This document shows, in pieces, positions 47,705 to 64,000 of a stretch of DNA of 64,000 bases. Made by a program: the position numbers and the translations under genes. Below the pieces are notes generated by a model. That model saw nothing but the letters and a program-made list of their open reading frames with translations. It was not told the DNA's origin and searched no databases. The stretch is from Glandiceps talaboti (taxonomy: Eukaryota > Hemichordata > Enteropneusta > Spengelidae), in NCBI RefSeq assembly GCF_964340395.1, contig NC_135551.1:16922003-16986002 (forward strand), given 5' to 3'. Every line of letters starts with the position of its first letter. Within the stretch, counting starts at the first letter, position 1.

Positions 47705-48188
47705 GGGTAACAGGACAACTGCCCCCCGGACAACTGCCCCCGGACAATTGCCCCCGAAGGACAATTGCCCCCCGGACAACTGCCCCCGAAGGACAATTGC
47801 CCCCCAGACAACTGCCCCCGAAGGACAACTGCCCCCGAACGAAAAAAAAAACTAGTATTAAAGATGTACGGGTTTGTACAAACACAAACACAAAGTCATT
47901 TTTTTACTGGAAAAGATTTATTTATTATCAGTTCAATACAAAATATACAGGTAACAAGATAGAAAACGAGTCAAAAGTAGAAAAAATATTGAGACTCAGA
48001 ATGTACATTCTCGTAAGACTTTGGTGACAGTAAATGGTGACTCGGCTCGGTTTATCATGACCAGCCAATGTTTAAAACTGTAAATTGTGGGCTATTCAGT
48101 AAATCCACTTTAAGTGACCACTTGAAACTATGTCGTGTTGGTTCTTTCCTGATATTGTATTTGATGTCATTCCATGTAGTTGCACCTG

Positions 48189-48509
48189 TGTTACGATCCA
48201 AAATATCGTATGTCGGAATTGTGGGAATAAATTCTACATTTCGGCATTGTAGGCCATAGGTCAGAAATAGACTGGCGATGACGAATCTGGGCAAACATGA
48301 TGTAACTGAAATTCACATGATTGGTTTTGAGAAAAGTATATAATAACTTTTATGATGGCGTGATCTTATGGTGTGATTTTCTATATTTAGTGGTTGTGTA
48401 AATTCCATTGTATTGGAAGTGAGAATTAAACATCCAGAAGCACACGAGCACTCGGGTAGGTGATTCTGGCAAGCCGAAATCTCTTCTCAGTCGTGACTAA
48501 TTCCCGACT
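48189..48509 (+). repeat. LTR plus gag leader of the family at 1-4889
   Basis: It starts TGTTACGATCC and matches the complement of 1-268 and 4624-4889 throughout. It then continues past the LTR into the gag leader (TAGGTGATTCTGGCAAGCCG..CTTCTCAGTCGTGAC, the complement of about 4571-4607) before similarity stops. It is therefore the 5' end of a truncated element, not a clean solo LTR. Confidence 0.85.
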
Positions 48510-48599
48510 TGGACCTGAACGATCCCGTACCGTCGGAGAGTATGAGAGTGTGAGTGCTAGAGTGCAACGTTAGAACTATCCATACTTATAACGTTCAAC

Positions 48600-48845
48600 T
48601 CTACGACTCACAACACCTGTATATGATATTGATTGTTGTCCAACTGATGTCTTCACTGGCGGAATACATAAATTGCCCTGAGCCTTCTGTCGTGTATTGT
48701 ATTCATTATTAAACAGCGTGCAATAATCGGTTATAGAGTGTGGTAAATTATTGTGTATTAAGTCGTAAACAAAAACACCTACTAAATACTTGTGTAACTT
48801 AAACACGTCGAGAATTGTTAACTGGTTGAAAAGAGGAGAAGAATG
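48600..48845 (-). pseudogene. LINE ORF2 3'-terminal fragment
   Basis: The minus strand encodes SSPLFNQLTILDVFKLHKYL and NEYNTRQKAQGNLCIPPVKT, then SVGQQSISYTG. This is the conserved C-terminal tail after the RT domain of Jockey/CR1-like non-LTR retrotransposons. The same kind of tail occurs at 63410-63730. It is embedded in the inverted-repeat element. Confidence 0.75.
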
Positions 48846-49196
48846 TTCCAGAAAATTATGTGAATTACAGCAGTAAGTTAAATCATCATGCCGACATTTA
48901 TGAATGACGTAACAATTATCACAGATAACAATAGAGTAAAACATGTGAATGTAGTGAGTATAATGTACGCAAGTTGCGGCGGTACGTTGCCGACGGTGAC
49001 TTTTTAATGATTGACAAACCCGTACATCTGTAATACTAGTTTTTTTTTCGTTGGGGGGCAGTAGTCCGGGGGGCAGTTGTCCGGGGGGCAATTGTCCTTC
49101 GGGGGCAATTGTCCGGGGGGCAGTTGTCCTTCGGGGGCAATTGTCCGGGGGGCAGTTGTCCTTCGGGGGCAATTGTCCGGGGGGCAGTTGTCCTAG

Positions 49197-50330
49197 AATC
49201 CTTCAAATGTTACTTCAACCTTCAAGTGTTACTCTTCAACCTACAAATGTTACTTCAACCTACAAATGTTACTTCAACCTTCAAATGTTACTTCAGCCTT
49301 CAAATGTTACTTCAACCTTCAAGTGTTACTCTTCAACCTACAAATGTTACTTCAACCTTCAAATGTTACTTCAACTTTCAAATGTTACTTCGACCTTCAA
49401 ATGTTACTTCAACCTACAAATGTTACTTCAACCTTCAAATGTTACTTCAACCTTCAAATGTTACTCTTCGACCTTCAAATGTTACTCTTCGACCTTCAAA
49501 TGTTACTTCGACCTTCAAATGTTACTTAAGCCTTCAAATGTTACTCTTCGACCTTCAAATGTTACTTCGACCTTCAAATGTTACTTCAACCTTCAAAATG
49601 TTACTTCAACCTTCAAATGTTACTTCAACCTTCAAAATGTTACTTCAGACTTCAAAATGTTACTTCAACCTTCAAATGTTACTCTTCGACCTTCAAATGT
49701 TACTCTTCGACCTTCAAATGTTACTTCAGCCTTCAAATGTTACTCTTCGACTTTCAAATGTTACTTCGACCTTCAAATGTTACTCTTCGACCTTCAAATG
49801 TTACTCTTCGACCTTCAAATGTTACTTCGACCTTCAAATGTTACTTCGACCTTCAAATGTTACTTCGACCTTCAAATGTTACTTAAACCTTCAAAATGTT
49901 ACTTCAGCCTTCAAAATGTTACTTCAACCTTCAAATGTTACTTCAGCCTTCAAAATGTTACTTCAACTTTCAAAATGTTACTTCAACCTTCAAATGTTAC
50001 TTCAGCCTTCAAATGTTACTTCAGCCTTCAAAATGTTACTTCAACCTTCAAATGTTACTTCAGCCTTCAAAATGTTACTTCAACTTTCAAAATGTTACTT
50101 CAACCTTCAAATGTTACTTCAGCCTTCAAATGTTACTTTGACTTTCAAATGTTACTTCGACCTTCAAATGTTACTTCAGCCTTCAAAATGTTACTTCAGC
50201 CTTCAAAATGTTACTTCAACCTTCAAATGTTACTTCAAACTTCAAATGTTACTTCAGCCTTCAGAATGTCACTTCAACCTTCAAATGTTACTTCAAACTT
50301 CAAATGTTACTTCAACTTATAAATGTTACT
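49197..50330. repeat. 19/21-bp minisatellite, right part
   Basis: About 58 units, continuing the array at 46871-47704 in the same orientation. Here AAATGTTACTTCRRCCTTC variants dominate, and a 20-bp form with AAAATG becomes common toward the right, so the units drift along the array. Confidence 0.95.
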
Positions 50331-50494
50331 GATTATCACATCATAATCAATATTAATCTACATCAAAAGCAATGTTTGCTGATCTTCCAGTAAGTTTTGA
50401 CAACCTGATCTGATTTGTGATTCATTTCTCCTTACCTACTTTGAAGAACCTGACCTATTCTGTGATGATAAATTCATGATTTATTTCTCCTTAC

Positions 50495-56978
<6,484 letters not shown>

Positions 56979-57249
56979 CTGTACAAAAAGAGAAGAGAAA
57001 AAGAAAGAAAAGAAGAATTACACCATCCGTCAGGAATGTACGTCTATCATACAATTACTGATGCTATACCCATTATGTGATTCATGTTACATTGATATTT
57101 TTTAATTAATTTTTTTTGGTCTAAAAATGGCTACTTTGAAACAAAGTCTCAACCACTTACACATTCAATTTTGATTGGTTGGTTGATAAACAAACACCAG
57201 GTGTGTCTGTATTTATTAAAATGAATTCAGATCAATAGGTACATGTAAG

Positions 57250-57700
57250 GAGCACTTGTCAGGCTTTTTTTCTGATTGGTTGATTGATAAAGAATACTCC
57301 CTATAGTTTGTATTATGATTACATTCAGATTACAAGACATGGAGAGCTTACAAGCTTTATCCTGATTGGTTGTTTAATGCAAAGACCTTATAATCTGATT
57401 GGTTATCAAATGTGAAGCCCTAATACAAGCTTCTGATTGGTTGTTTAATGCAAAGACCGTACGGCCTTTATCCTGATTGGTTGTCAAATGTGAAGACCTT
57501 ACAGGGTTTATCCTGATTGGTTGTTCAATCTGAAGATTTTACAAGGTTAAACCCTATTGGTTACTCAATATGAAGACCTTACAAGGTTTATCCTGATTGG
57601 TTGTTCAATCTGAAGATTTTACAAGGTTAAACCTTATTGGTTCCTCAATGTGAAGACCTTACAAGGTTTATCCTGATTGGTTATCCGATATGAATTTTTT
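57250..57700. repeat. ~45-55-bp tandem repeat rich in ATTGG
   Basis: The phrase CCTGATTGGTTGTTCAATCTGAAGA..CTTACAAGGTTTAT recurs with drift about nine times. Each copy contains ATTGG, the complement of the CCAAT box core. The array lies on the presumed 5' side of the KIAA0930 exons. Confidence 0.8.
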
Positions 57701-59298
57701 TGTTTATATTTCAAGCAAAACACACGATGATGAGCCATCAGTCTGTAGTAGACTTGTAGTAAATCTAGTACATCCTTAAGATGACACAACAACAGTAAAA
57801 ATGTATTAATTATTCTCAACAAATTTTCTCTCTCTGAGTAAAAAGATCTTAATACAAACATATATATATTTGTAACTTGTGCATCATCCCTATATCCCTT
57901 TGTAACTTATATTTGTAGATTATGAATATTCATATCACAGCTTACAAAGTTACATGTCCATTTGTACACATAACGACCTGTGGTCTGAACATTCACATCT
58001 ATTATGTATATAGTCCATTGTAGCATGAGTCACAGAGAGACCTAACTGACATTGACACTTCTCACCAATAATAGATCTCTCAAGGGTTTCAACCTTGAAT
58101 TATTCAATACCAACATACATACACTCCTTAGCTTTAAGATAAGCAAATGATCTTACGCTAAATCTCATGCCATCAAGAAACACAAACAGAATATAACATA
58201 TCATGTATAGTAACAGCTGTGTAGTACATCATGCATGTGGACAAGGTTCATGGATTCAGCTAGCTTTTAACTGTGAATGCTGTACTTTAGCTGCAACTGT
58301 AACATTTTTTGTAACTTTTTTTCGTACATATTACGACTTACTAGAAATATCATACACCCTGAACAGTATTGAATCACCTGTTGGTAAATGTACTTGGTGT
58401 AGCTGTACATATAACATGGTGCAATAAATCAAAATCAAATCGATTTTTCGATCTGCACCTTAAAATCATCACCCAATGCAATCATGATTTGAACATGTTA
58501 CTGTACAACTTGTGGATAAAAACGACCTCTAATCAATATATTGTTGGTTGTCTGATTGAAAAAACAATACCCCAGTTACTGCTAATGCAGTTTTAACTTT
58601 CTAAATTGAATGAGTTATGTTCCACAAAAATGTTAACTCCTGTTGTCTATAGTTTTAAAAAACGTTAGTACCAATAAGTGGAAATTTCTATTCACTGAGT
58701 CAAAAAATTGAGTACGTACTTGCGTGAGAAAAAAGTTATTCAGAAGGGCTAAAGAAAATGTTATTTCAGAACAGAAGAACAGGATTATTTCATCTGCACT
58801 GTGTCTCTATCAGTATTGTCATAAGATAACACTAATGCAAGAATCTGGGTTTGAATTGTGGATCTTTATATGTCAAAAATATCAAATGGCAACATATCAC
58901 TTGCAATCACTGTTGTTTTGTAGGGATTGAGTGTTTGTATTTCCACATATATATCTAGTATTGTCTCCAAGTATGTCTATCTAAGGTATAGGGTATTTCA
59001 ATATTCTGATGGCAGTCCTTGTAGCGATATAGATCTCTTGCGTTGGCCAATATTGATTTAATTTTGAACCAAATCAGTTTACAATCAGTCAATAATGTTC
59101 ATTCATGGAGTGTGTGATACGAATCATAACTAAACATTTACTGTGTTCAATCTACTGCTCTTGAATTTTTGGTTCAAAGGACCTACTATTAATTATTGGC
59201 AAAGTATCATATCATGTATACATCTACACAAATTTATTTACCCAGTTTCACATCATTGATTCAATTCCATTTGGGGTGTACAATATTACTAGTAAGTC

Positions 59299-59331
<33 letters not shown>

Positions 59332-59350
59332 AGATATCTAAATGTATATA

Positions 59351-59360
<10 letters not shown>
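57701..59360. other. Unassigned, possible KIAA0930 5' intron
   Basis: No exon, gene or clear repeat recognised. The missing first exon of the KIAA0930 homologue may lie here or farther out. Confidence 0.3.
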
Positions 59361-59417
<57 letters not shown>

Positions 59418-59422
59418 TATAT

Positions 59423-59477
<55 letters not shown>
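59361..59477. repeat. (TA)n-(GT)n compound microsatellite
   Basis: TA run at 59361-59415 followed by a GT run at 59425-59477. ORFs on both strands are translations of it. Confidence 0.95.
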
Positions 59478-59480
<3 letters not shown>

Positions 59481-60734
59481 TGTGTATATATATATATTTT
59501 TTTTCCCAACACAGCTACAGTTGCAGCTCACACAGTTTTAAGGTACAGAATTGCTATACATGTATATCACTCTACACAGTAACTATACATGTATATATTT
59601 CAATAATGTCAGTAAGTGTACATATACCTTTACCCTCTCACATCACCTCATCTATCACTGTTATGGCTTATTGGTCACAAATTTAATCTAAAATGACAAA
59701 TTTGTATCTCACTTGAAACTATAATATCAATTGTACATCTCAATGAGCTAGACTGCTTCAATTACTTCTCTGTCTATCTGTTGAAATGTTTGACATCTAA
59801 CATATTTCTCATAGGAGAACCATGCCGTAAATTGTTCAAAGTAAGTAAATATATCGACTGATGAATGCATTTCAATTGAATGAATACAGCATGGTAAAAT
59901 TAATCTAGATCATATGTTTTCATTTTATGTAAAGTTTGATATCGAGAGAAAACTACAGTGGTTTCATTACAATTAATTAAATCATCACAAGTTAGCATTA
60001 AAGGTAAAATGATGTATTTGATATCATTATTGCTATTATTATAGTATTAACTTTAGTTCTTGATTTCACGTTAGCTAGGAGCAAATTTGTTAAACATTTA
60101 GAATTACCCTAGGTACTGTGTCAGTTCATATTTCTTTCAGATGCATGCACGCATCACTGTAAAGTTTCAATTACATTTGAGTAATGTTATCTTATATATT
60201 ATAATTACATAAAATTGATACGAGTATATACAAACCGTTCAATACTCCACAATAAAATGGTGTAATGGCACAGTATGGTGTTTATGGAATTTGCTGTTTT
60301 CAAATAAACATGTTTAATAATATTAGAACTCCATTCTACAGGAGTTCCAGTGTGGGTACTCTCGGGAATATTTGCATTCGTGCAGTGCTTGCAGCGTTTT
60401 CAAATTCATTTCACACTTTCACTAACTACACTCACTGAAGGATGGTCACAGAGGACACTGAAAGCACTTGTGCATATAACCCATGACATGGACACCACAG
60501 ATGCACTCACCTATCATGGTAGTTTTGTCATATTGATTTCCTTGGTATTATATTTATTCAATTACAGAAAATTCTAATTTCTAGTAAAAATTTCAGTAAA
60601 GTGCATGGTCTTTGAAATTACACAAAACTGAAAATTTTCATTTCAGGAAATTTACAAAACTTTAAATACTTCAAGGTAAGCTTTATTCAAATATTCCTTT
60701 TCTAAACACTACCTTTATGTACTAGTAGAACTTA
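59478..60734. other. Unassigned region
   Basis: No gene recognised. A plus-strand ORF at 60350-60577 (YHG.. C-terminal part) has no recognisable domain. Confidence 0.3.
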
Positions 60735-61015
60735 ATTACACCTCGTTCTTCATTACGCACTCTTCGTTCATCGGATAAATGCCTTCTGCATACACCCAAA
60801 TGGAATCTGGTTTCCTATGGTCGCTGCTCCTTCTCTTCAGCAGCTCCTGAACTTTGGAACTCTCTACCCCTGGACATTAAAACCTCTCCCAATGTAAACA
60901 TTTTCAAAAGACGCTTGAAAACTCACATATTTCGGAGAGCTTTTTCATCTCCTTTCTAACTCTAAGCGCCACTGAACATTGTTTTCTTTGGATATTTGGC
61001 ACTATATAAATTTAT

Positions 61016-61045
<30 letters not shown>
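60735..61045 (+). mobile_element. 5'-truncated LINE, 3' tail with (TAGA)n
   Basis: The plus strand encodes WNLVSYGRCSFSSAAPELWN and SLPLDIKTSPNVNIFKRRLK, then THIFRRAFSSPF and a stop. This is the extreme C-terminus of a CR1/L2/Jockey-like ORF2. A short 3' UTR ends in TTGGCACTATATAAATTTATTAGATAGATAG, the microsatellite-type tail usual in that group. Only the last ~310 bases were inserted. Confidence 0.85.
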
Positions 61046-61046
<1 letters not shown>

Positions 61047-61277
61047 ATGGTAGGCTTTATTTAAAATGATACATAATAATTATGGAAATAATATATGTGA
61101 AGAAATCGGACCAATCTGTTGCTACTGCCATAACCAATGAACTTGAACTATGATTGCAAAATTACATAGATCCAGCTTCATTTTATTCTTGGTATGTAAT
61201 TCAATCCACTGCCATACCCATGTTTCCACGTAACACTTCCACTAAAAAAATGTATACGTAAACCTAAAAGTAATCTA
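61046..61277. other. Spacer between two LINE copies
   Basis: Nothing recognised apart from AT-rich sequence. It may include the 5' UTR of the next LINE. Confidence 0.3.
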
Positions 61278-63760
61278 TGGCTGTCAATTTAGAGAATTTT
61301 GAACAAGTGTTTGATGTAAATTGTGCAGCTTATTCCCTGAGCCAATTTAATGAAGCACTGTCTGATGGTGATGACATGTTTGCAATTTCCCATATTAAAT
61401 TAATGTTAGGTCGTTAAACAAAAATTACCCACAATTTAGACTTTTTTTATGAAAATTGTTTACGTAAACAGTTTCCCATAATTGCATTAACAGAAATATG
61501 GCAAATTCACAACAGTACATACAATATGCCAAATTACTCATTTGAAGTACTAAAATGTAGAAGCCAAGGTAGAGGCGGTGGAGTTGGTATTTATAGTCAC
61601 GAATCTCTCTCTTATAACATTCTCCATAATATTAGTGCCACGAGTGCAGAATCAATTTGGCTAGAAGTTGAAGTGCGGAAGAAAGTGTTTTTAATCAGTA
61701 ACATCTACAGAATAGTAGACCACCTGATAGTAATGTGATTGATTTTATAGACAGTTTAGAAGAGGTCCTCTGTGAACATGAAAGAAAATATAATGGTTGT
61801 TTTCTTGTAGGGGACTTTAATATAGATGTTACCAGAAATTCCAATTCTGACGCACACAATTTATTAGACACTCTGGCATGTTACCATTTTGAACAATTAT
61901 TTCTACTATAGATCACTTATATACAAACGTGTAAAATGGCCAAATCAATTTGGGTACAATTATTACTGATATCTCAGACCATTTTCCTATATTTACATGT
62001 TTTCAGTCAATTCAGACACAACAGGCTGCAGATCATGCATATTTTAGGGACTTTTCTACATTCCATGCGCAGGCATTCAAAAAACGATCTGAAAGCTGAA
62101 ACATGGGCCCAGGTGTTAACTTATGATGATGTCCAAGCAGTGCTACAAAATTTCATCTCAAAGTTTCTTGACACCTGTGAAATCCATGCCCCTTTGAAAC
62201 GCAGAAAGAAAGGCAAAAAAAGACAAAAGGATAAGGCATGGATGACTCTCGGAATTAAAAAGTCAATTAGGACAAAACATAAACTTTACAAGAAGTTGAT
62301 CATAAGTAATTTCAATGAAGACTTGCATATCCATTACAGAAAGTACAGGAACATCGTCACAAGTATTCCTAAAGGAAGGCTAAACAAGAATATTATTCAA
62401 CATGTTTGTCTTCGAATAGAGGCAATATGAAAGAGACTTGGGGTGTCATCAAAATGAACCTATTGGTAAAACAAAACACAAGCAATTTATCATGCCAAAG
62501 CAAATACTTCACAACCATAATGGTACTGAGGAAGTTCATACGCAACTACGCAACTAGAGGACATTGTACAAGATTTTAACACATTCTTTGTTCAAGTAGG
62601 TGAGCATCTGGCGAACAAAATACCTCAAAATGACCATATCTCAATCCACGATTTTCTCGGAGAAAAATCTCCCCAATCTTTTTTCTTTAAGCCTGTCACA
62701 CAATATGATGTCAAAAGAATCATAAGAGATATCGATATCCATAAAGCCACGGGACACAACAATATCTCTTCTAAACTGATTCCTTAGGCCAAATGTTAAA
62801 TGTTTCTTGTGGTATACCACAAGGATCAGTTTTGGGCCCTATCTTATTTTTACTGTATATAAAAGACATCTCATCCTCCTCACCATTTTTTAATTTCAGG
62901 CTCTACGCCGACGACTCAAATTTATTCCATTCTTTCGAACCCATACATAATAACGTATCACTTAGTCAAGCTGAACACGAATTTGTAAACGTGACTAAAT
63001 GGTGTAATGCTAACAAACTGACCATTAATGCTAGCAAAACCAAGTATATGCTGATTAAGAGTAAACAAAGTAAACATTCAGTCACTGGTTCAATTACTCT
63101 AGATGATAAGCTTTTAAAGGAGGTTGATTGTACATCTTTCATTGGAATTCGTCTTGACTACAATTTGTCTTGGTGGCAGCATATTTTGCACACAAAGGAG
63201 AAATTATGTAAATTAACTGGTATTTTCTATAAGCTAAGATATATGGTTCCACGTTTTACTCTTTTCATGTTCTATAAAACTTTCATACTGCCACATATTA
63301 GTTATGGACTAGAAACTTGGGGAAGTGCGTATAAAACGCATTTAAAGGACATTTTACTTGTACAAAAAAAGATCGTTCAGATTATAAATGGTATAATGCA
63401 CATACGAATGCCCTGTTCAAAAAATTTGATATACTTGACATATATAAACAATATGAGTTTCACGTAGGTATTTTTGTGCATGATGCACTAAACAATAATC
63501 CTCCACCTATCTTCCATAACTACTTTTCTTTTATTGCACATGATCGCAATACTTGCTGTAAACTAAGAGGAGATCTTCATGTTCCAAAATATACTAGCCG
63601 ACTTGGCCAGTCTTCAATTCAATTTGTCGGTCCCATGCTATGGAACAAAATACCCAACGATATCAGAAATATCCCCAACAGGGCTAGGTTTAAATCAAAA
63701 TATAAGCACTGGATTCTAAGTACATATTAAGATTATTAGTTATTTGTGTTTCCATGATGC
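61278..63760 (+). pseudogene. Jockey/CR1-like non-LTR retrotransposon ORF2, broken
   Basis: The ATG at 61278 begins MAVNLENFEQ. INVRSLNKN (about 61400) and PIIALTEIWQ start an exonuclease-endonuclease-phosphatase domain that nicks the target. YSFEVLKCRSQGRGGGVGIY and FLVGDFNIDV (about 61800) continue it. The linker ORF at 61936-62430 is basic. RT motif 1 (KATGHNNISSKLIP) ends at 62787, and the next segment is already motif 4 (GIPQGSVLGPILFLLY), so about 300-400 bases with motifs 2-3 are missing. The catalytic LYADDSNLF (62910-62936) is intact. YMVPRFTLFMFYKTFILPHI and, after a frameshift near 63415, ILDIYKQYEFHVGIFVHDAL end the protein at about 63730. At least four frame breaks and the deletion make it inactive. 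Confidence 0.88.
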
Positions 63761-64000
63761 TTTAACCAGTTGACATGTAAATTTCGTATCACCGTAGTGT
63801 GTTTATCTGTTTTCTTATTAATGTAAACAATTGTTGTTTGTTGATTTCTGACTATGTAATCAGTGTTAATTTGAGCAACTACAGTCACAACATTTTTTAT
63901 GATACACAATTTGATGCTTTTGAAATTGAGTGGCTAGACTCGATTAGTTTTCCGAAAACAATTTTCTAGTCTCTCACCCGCAACTTGAAATCATTTTCCT

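Larger units (their letters stand above)
47705..49196. mobile_element. ~1.49-kb inverted-repeat element inserted in the minisatellite
   Basis: The left end (47711-47877) is a run of GGACAAYTGCCCCC(GAA) units followed by AAAAAAACTAGTATTAAAGATGTACGGG. The right end (49013-49193) is the mirror image with the same A run, ACTAGT and GTACAT phrases. The minisatellite is continuous on both sides in one orientation, so this is an insertion. The inverted repeats are about 165-180 bp and themselves made of short tandem units, as in foldback transposons. The cargo is an LTR fragment and a LINE fragment. No transposase is seen. Confidence 0.75.

Noticed and set aside
46826-48027. Long forward ORFs of 294-384 codons
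   Set aside because: They are translations of the 19/21-bp minisatellite, open in all three frames, so reading frame length is not evidence of a protein.
49051-50332. ORFs of 407 and 423 codons
   Set aside because: Same minisatellite plus the GGACAAYTGCCCCC units. No conserved domain.
60350-60577. 75-codon plus-strand ORF, considered as a first exon of a neighbouring gene
   Set aside because: No homology recognised, and strand and phase do not fit the KIAA0930 homologue.

Overview
The window is eukaryotic nuclear DNA, most likely from a marine invertebrate animal. The evidence is spliced genes with GT/AG introns, a homologue of the animal gene KIAA0930, a TGEKPYKC-type C2H2 zinc-finger array, Ty3/gypsy and CR1/Jockey-like retroelements, and many MITEs, foldbacks and microsatellites. 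The exact phylum cannot be read from the sequence. Most of the 64 kb is repeat-derived. No tRNA, rRNA or CRISPR was seen.

Left part (1-13 kb): a deleted Ty3/gypsy-type LTR element on the minus strand (LTRs at 1-268 and 4624-4889) keeps gag, retropepsin and an env-like C-terminus but has lost RT, RNase H and integrase. A second, unrelated gypsy remnant (about 7624-9944) keeps only integrase and its 3' LTR. MITEs, a LINE reverse-transcriptase remnant and a ~116-bp tandem array follow.

Middle-left (14-24 kb): one clear gene on the minus strand encodes a 400-residue TauD/TfdA (clavaminate-synthase-like) Fe(II)/2-oxoglutarate dioxygenase in four exons. Its introns hold four long (AT)n arrays, a perfect 73-bp-arm palindrome with a hammerhead-ribozyme core on each strand, and a nested ~5.35-kb element with hAT-like ends next to the exon 1 splice donor.

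Middle (24-37 kb): no assigned gene. The main structure is a ~10-kb imperfect palindrome with arms at 26569-29917 and 33414-36486. Its spacer and arms hold MITEs, a LINE fragment and a small unidentified ORF. An orphan exon-like segment is cut at the right outer edge.

Middle-right (37-50 kb): a C2H2 zinc-finger ORF with a recent 252-bp internal duplication is followed by decayed fingers. After more repeats comes a 19/21-bp minisatellite (46.9-50.3 kb) with no stops in any forward frame over long stretches. It is split by a ~1.5-kb inverted-repeat element that carries pieces of the LTR family seen at position 1 and of a LINE.

Right part (50-64 kb): seven phase-compatible exons of a KIAA0930 homologue on the minus strand, with a partial exon copy and CCAAT-like tandem repeats nearby. 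Two LINE copies follow, one reduced to its 3' tail and one long but broken.
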